Part shown: positions 63,135 through 64,000 of the stretch, piece by piece
Position numbering within the stretch: the first letter of the stretch is position 1
Layout: each line of letters opens with the position of its first letter
Assembly: GCF_002251435.1 (NCBI RefSeq)
Contig: NZ_NPJI01000037.1
Coordinates: forward strand, 1-64,000
Length of the DNA stretch: 64,000 nucleotides
Source of the DNA: Prevotella sp. P2-180
Lineage (GTDB): Bacteria; Bacteroidota; Bacteroidia; Bacteroidales; Bacteroidaceae
Direction of reading: 5' to 3'
Program-made: the position numbers and the translations under genes
The notes under the pieces: model-generated
The model's database searches: none
What the model was told of the DNA's origin: nothing
What the model saw: the letters and a program-made list of their open reading frames with translations, nothing else

Positions 63135-63172
63135 ATCTGCTTATTTTAATGATTGTACGTGTGTGTTATCTA

Positions 63173-64000
63173 TTACTTTATGGCAAAAGGTATGTCCTCG
63201 TCGCTGTAGATGTCGTAGATGACACCGCCGCTCTTCCTCCTGGACCTGAAACCAAGCTTGCGCATCTCCCGCCCGAAAGAGTTTATCGTGACCGGCTCAA
63301 TGCCGTTAAGCTCCGCAAACGACTGGTATTTCGTATACAGCACGCCAGACGAGACGTACTTGGGCTTCTCGTCCCACATGCCCGAATACACTCCCTGTCT
63401 GTAACCGTTGTCATCACAGAAAAGCTTCACCGACTGGCCGTTCTCTATCTCGTACTCCCTGATGGACTCACTCACGCGGGCGTCAGGCACAAGGACGTAG
63501 CCGTCGGCGGCAAGCTTCCTCAGACCCTCCACCACCCAGTTCCTTATGCCAGGCAACTCGGACATCATCTTCGTGACCAACTCCCTGTCGATACACTCGC
63601 GGCGCACCCTCGTACTGAAGCTGATGACGATAAGCCTCCTGACAAAGGCAGCGTCCATAGCCCTGTTAGCCGGCATCCTGTTCATGTTGAACACAAAGAA
63701 AGGAATGTCAAAGGCGGTCTCCGAATCCTTGCCTATCCTGCGAACCTCCTGGGGCTCGCCAGAACACAGGCTCTTGAACGTGTCCGAACTCTTGGTGATG
63801 TCGTCAGCCTGTATCTCGGAACAGTAGTTGAACACCTTGCCGACAATACGACCGATGTTACGCATCCTCAAGTCTACATTGGGAGTGACAAGATGACCCA
63901 ACGGCATGTACGAGATGTTCTCGGCACCGTACACGGCCTTCACCATCTCAAACACAGTGCTCTTGCCGTTACCGCCACCGCCGACAAGCCACAACGTCTC
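63173..64000 (-). CDS. P4/D5-type primase-helicase, C-terminal part, cut by window edge
   Basis: The visible 275 or so residues contain Walker A GGGGNGKST, an SF3-type helicase core (FFVFNMNRMP and FVRRLIVISFS), and a C-terminal winged-helix-like part (TINSFGREMRKLGFRSRR). This is the D5/P4 alpha type of replicative helicase, usually fused to a primase. The N-terminus, with any primase domain, lies beyond the right edge. A TTG near 63994 is not the true start. Confidence 0.85.
   Translation of the reverse strand, partial: ETLWLVGGGGNGKSTVFEMVKAVYGAENISYMPLGHLVTPNVDLRMRNIGRIVGKVFNYCSEIQADDITKSSDTFKSLCSGEPQEVRRIGKDSETAFDIPFFVFNMNRMPANRAMDAAFVRRLIVISFSTRVRRECIDRELVTKMMSELPGIRNWVVEGLRKLAADGYVLVPDARVSESIREYEIENGQSVKLFCDDNGYRQGVYSGMWDEKPKYVSSGVLYTKYQSFAELNGIEPVTINSFGREMRKLGFRSRRKSGGVIYDIYSDEDIPFAIK

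Noticed and set aside
1..64000. CRISPR array or rRNA genes
   Set aside because: No regularly spaced repeats of 24-40 bp and no rRNA-like segments were seen.

Overview
The window looks like a chromosome of a Bacteroidales bacterium, most likely Prevotella-like, carrying most of an integrated siphophage. The assignment rests on Bacteroidetes-specific families (DUF5683 beside parAB, DUF4837, a DUF4922-SpoIID protein) and on many promoters with the Bacteroidetes -7 element TAnnTTTG. No sequence search was run, so names come from motifs, length and gene order.

Positions 1-20452 are host backbone. Leftward genes are an MltD-like lytic transglycosylase, a DUF5683 protein, ParB and ParA. Rightward genes are SurE-LpxB (lipid A), a FabK/nitronate monooxygenase-like flavoprotein, a giant glycosyltransferase-DUF4922-SpoIID fusion, an AmpG-like permease, a lipoprotein, RlmN, a DUF4837 lipoprotein, PdxA, a flippase-like membrane protein, a sigma-54-type regulator fused in frame to LptE, a TPR-like protein, SecG and tRNA-His(GTG). 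The block is rich in cell-envelope functions.

The prophage starts at the 3' end of tRNA-His and runs past the right edge, so attR is not seen. From left to right it has an integrase; a tiny promoter-ORF-terminator unit; a leftward lysis set (one-protein spanin, amidase, holin); a complete diversity-generating retroelement (RT, template repeat, Avd, variable C-type-lectin protein); tail fibre, tip and distal tail genes; a rightward moron; a split tape measure; tail chaperones with a -1 frameshift; tail tube, connectors, capsid and scaffold. At about 54.9 kb transcription diverges: terminase (with an intein), portal, head morphogenesis protein, a possible small terminase and a DNA adenine methylase run rightward. 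Beyond a bidirectional terminator at 61.5 kb, leftward genes include a DNA 3'-phosphatase and a P4/D5-type helicase cut by the window edge.

The strongest discovery is the retroelement. Over 106 aligned bases the template and variable repeats differ at 16 sites, and every one is an A in the coding-strand template. Other notable points are an Ala1 intein in the terminase P-loop with a decayed LAGLIDADG endonuclease, a 10-G tract that frameshifts the methylase C-terminus, an A10 frameshift site in the tail chaperone, a tape measure broken by a -1 shift, and a 12-codon basic peptide with a perfect Shine-Dalgarno.
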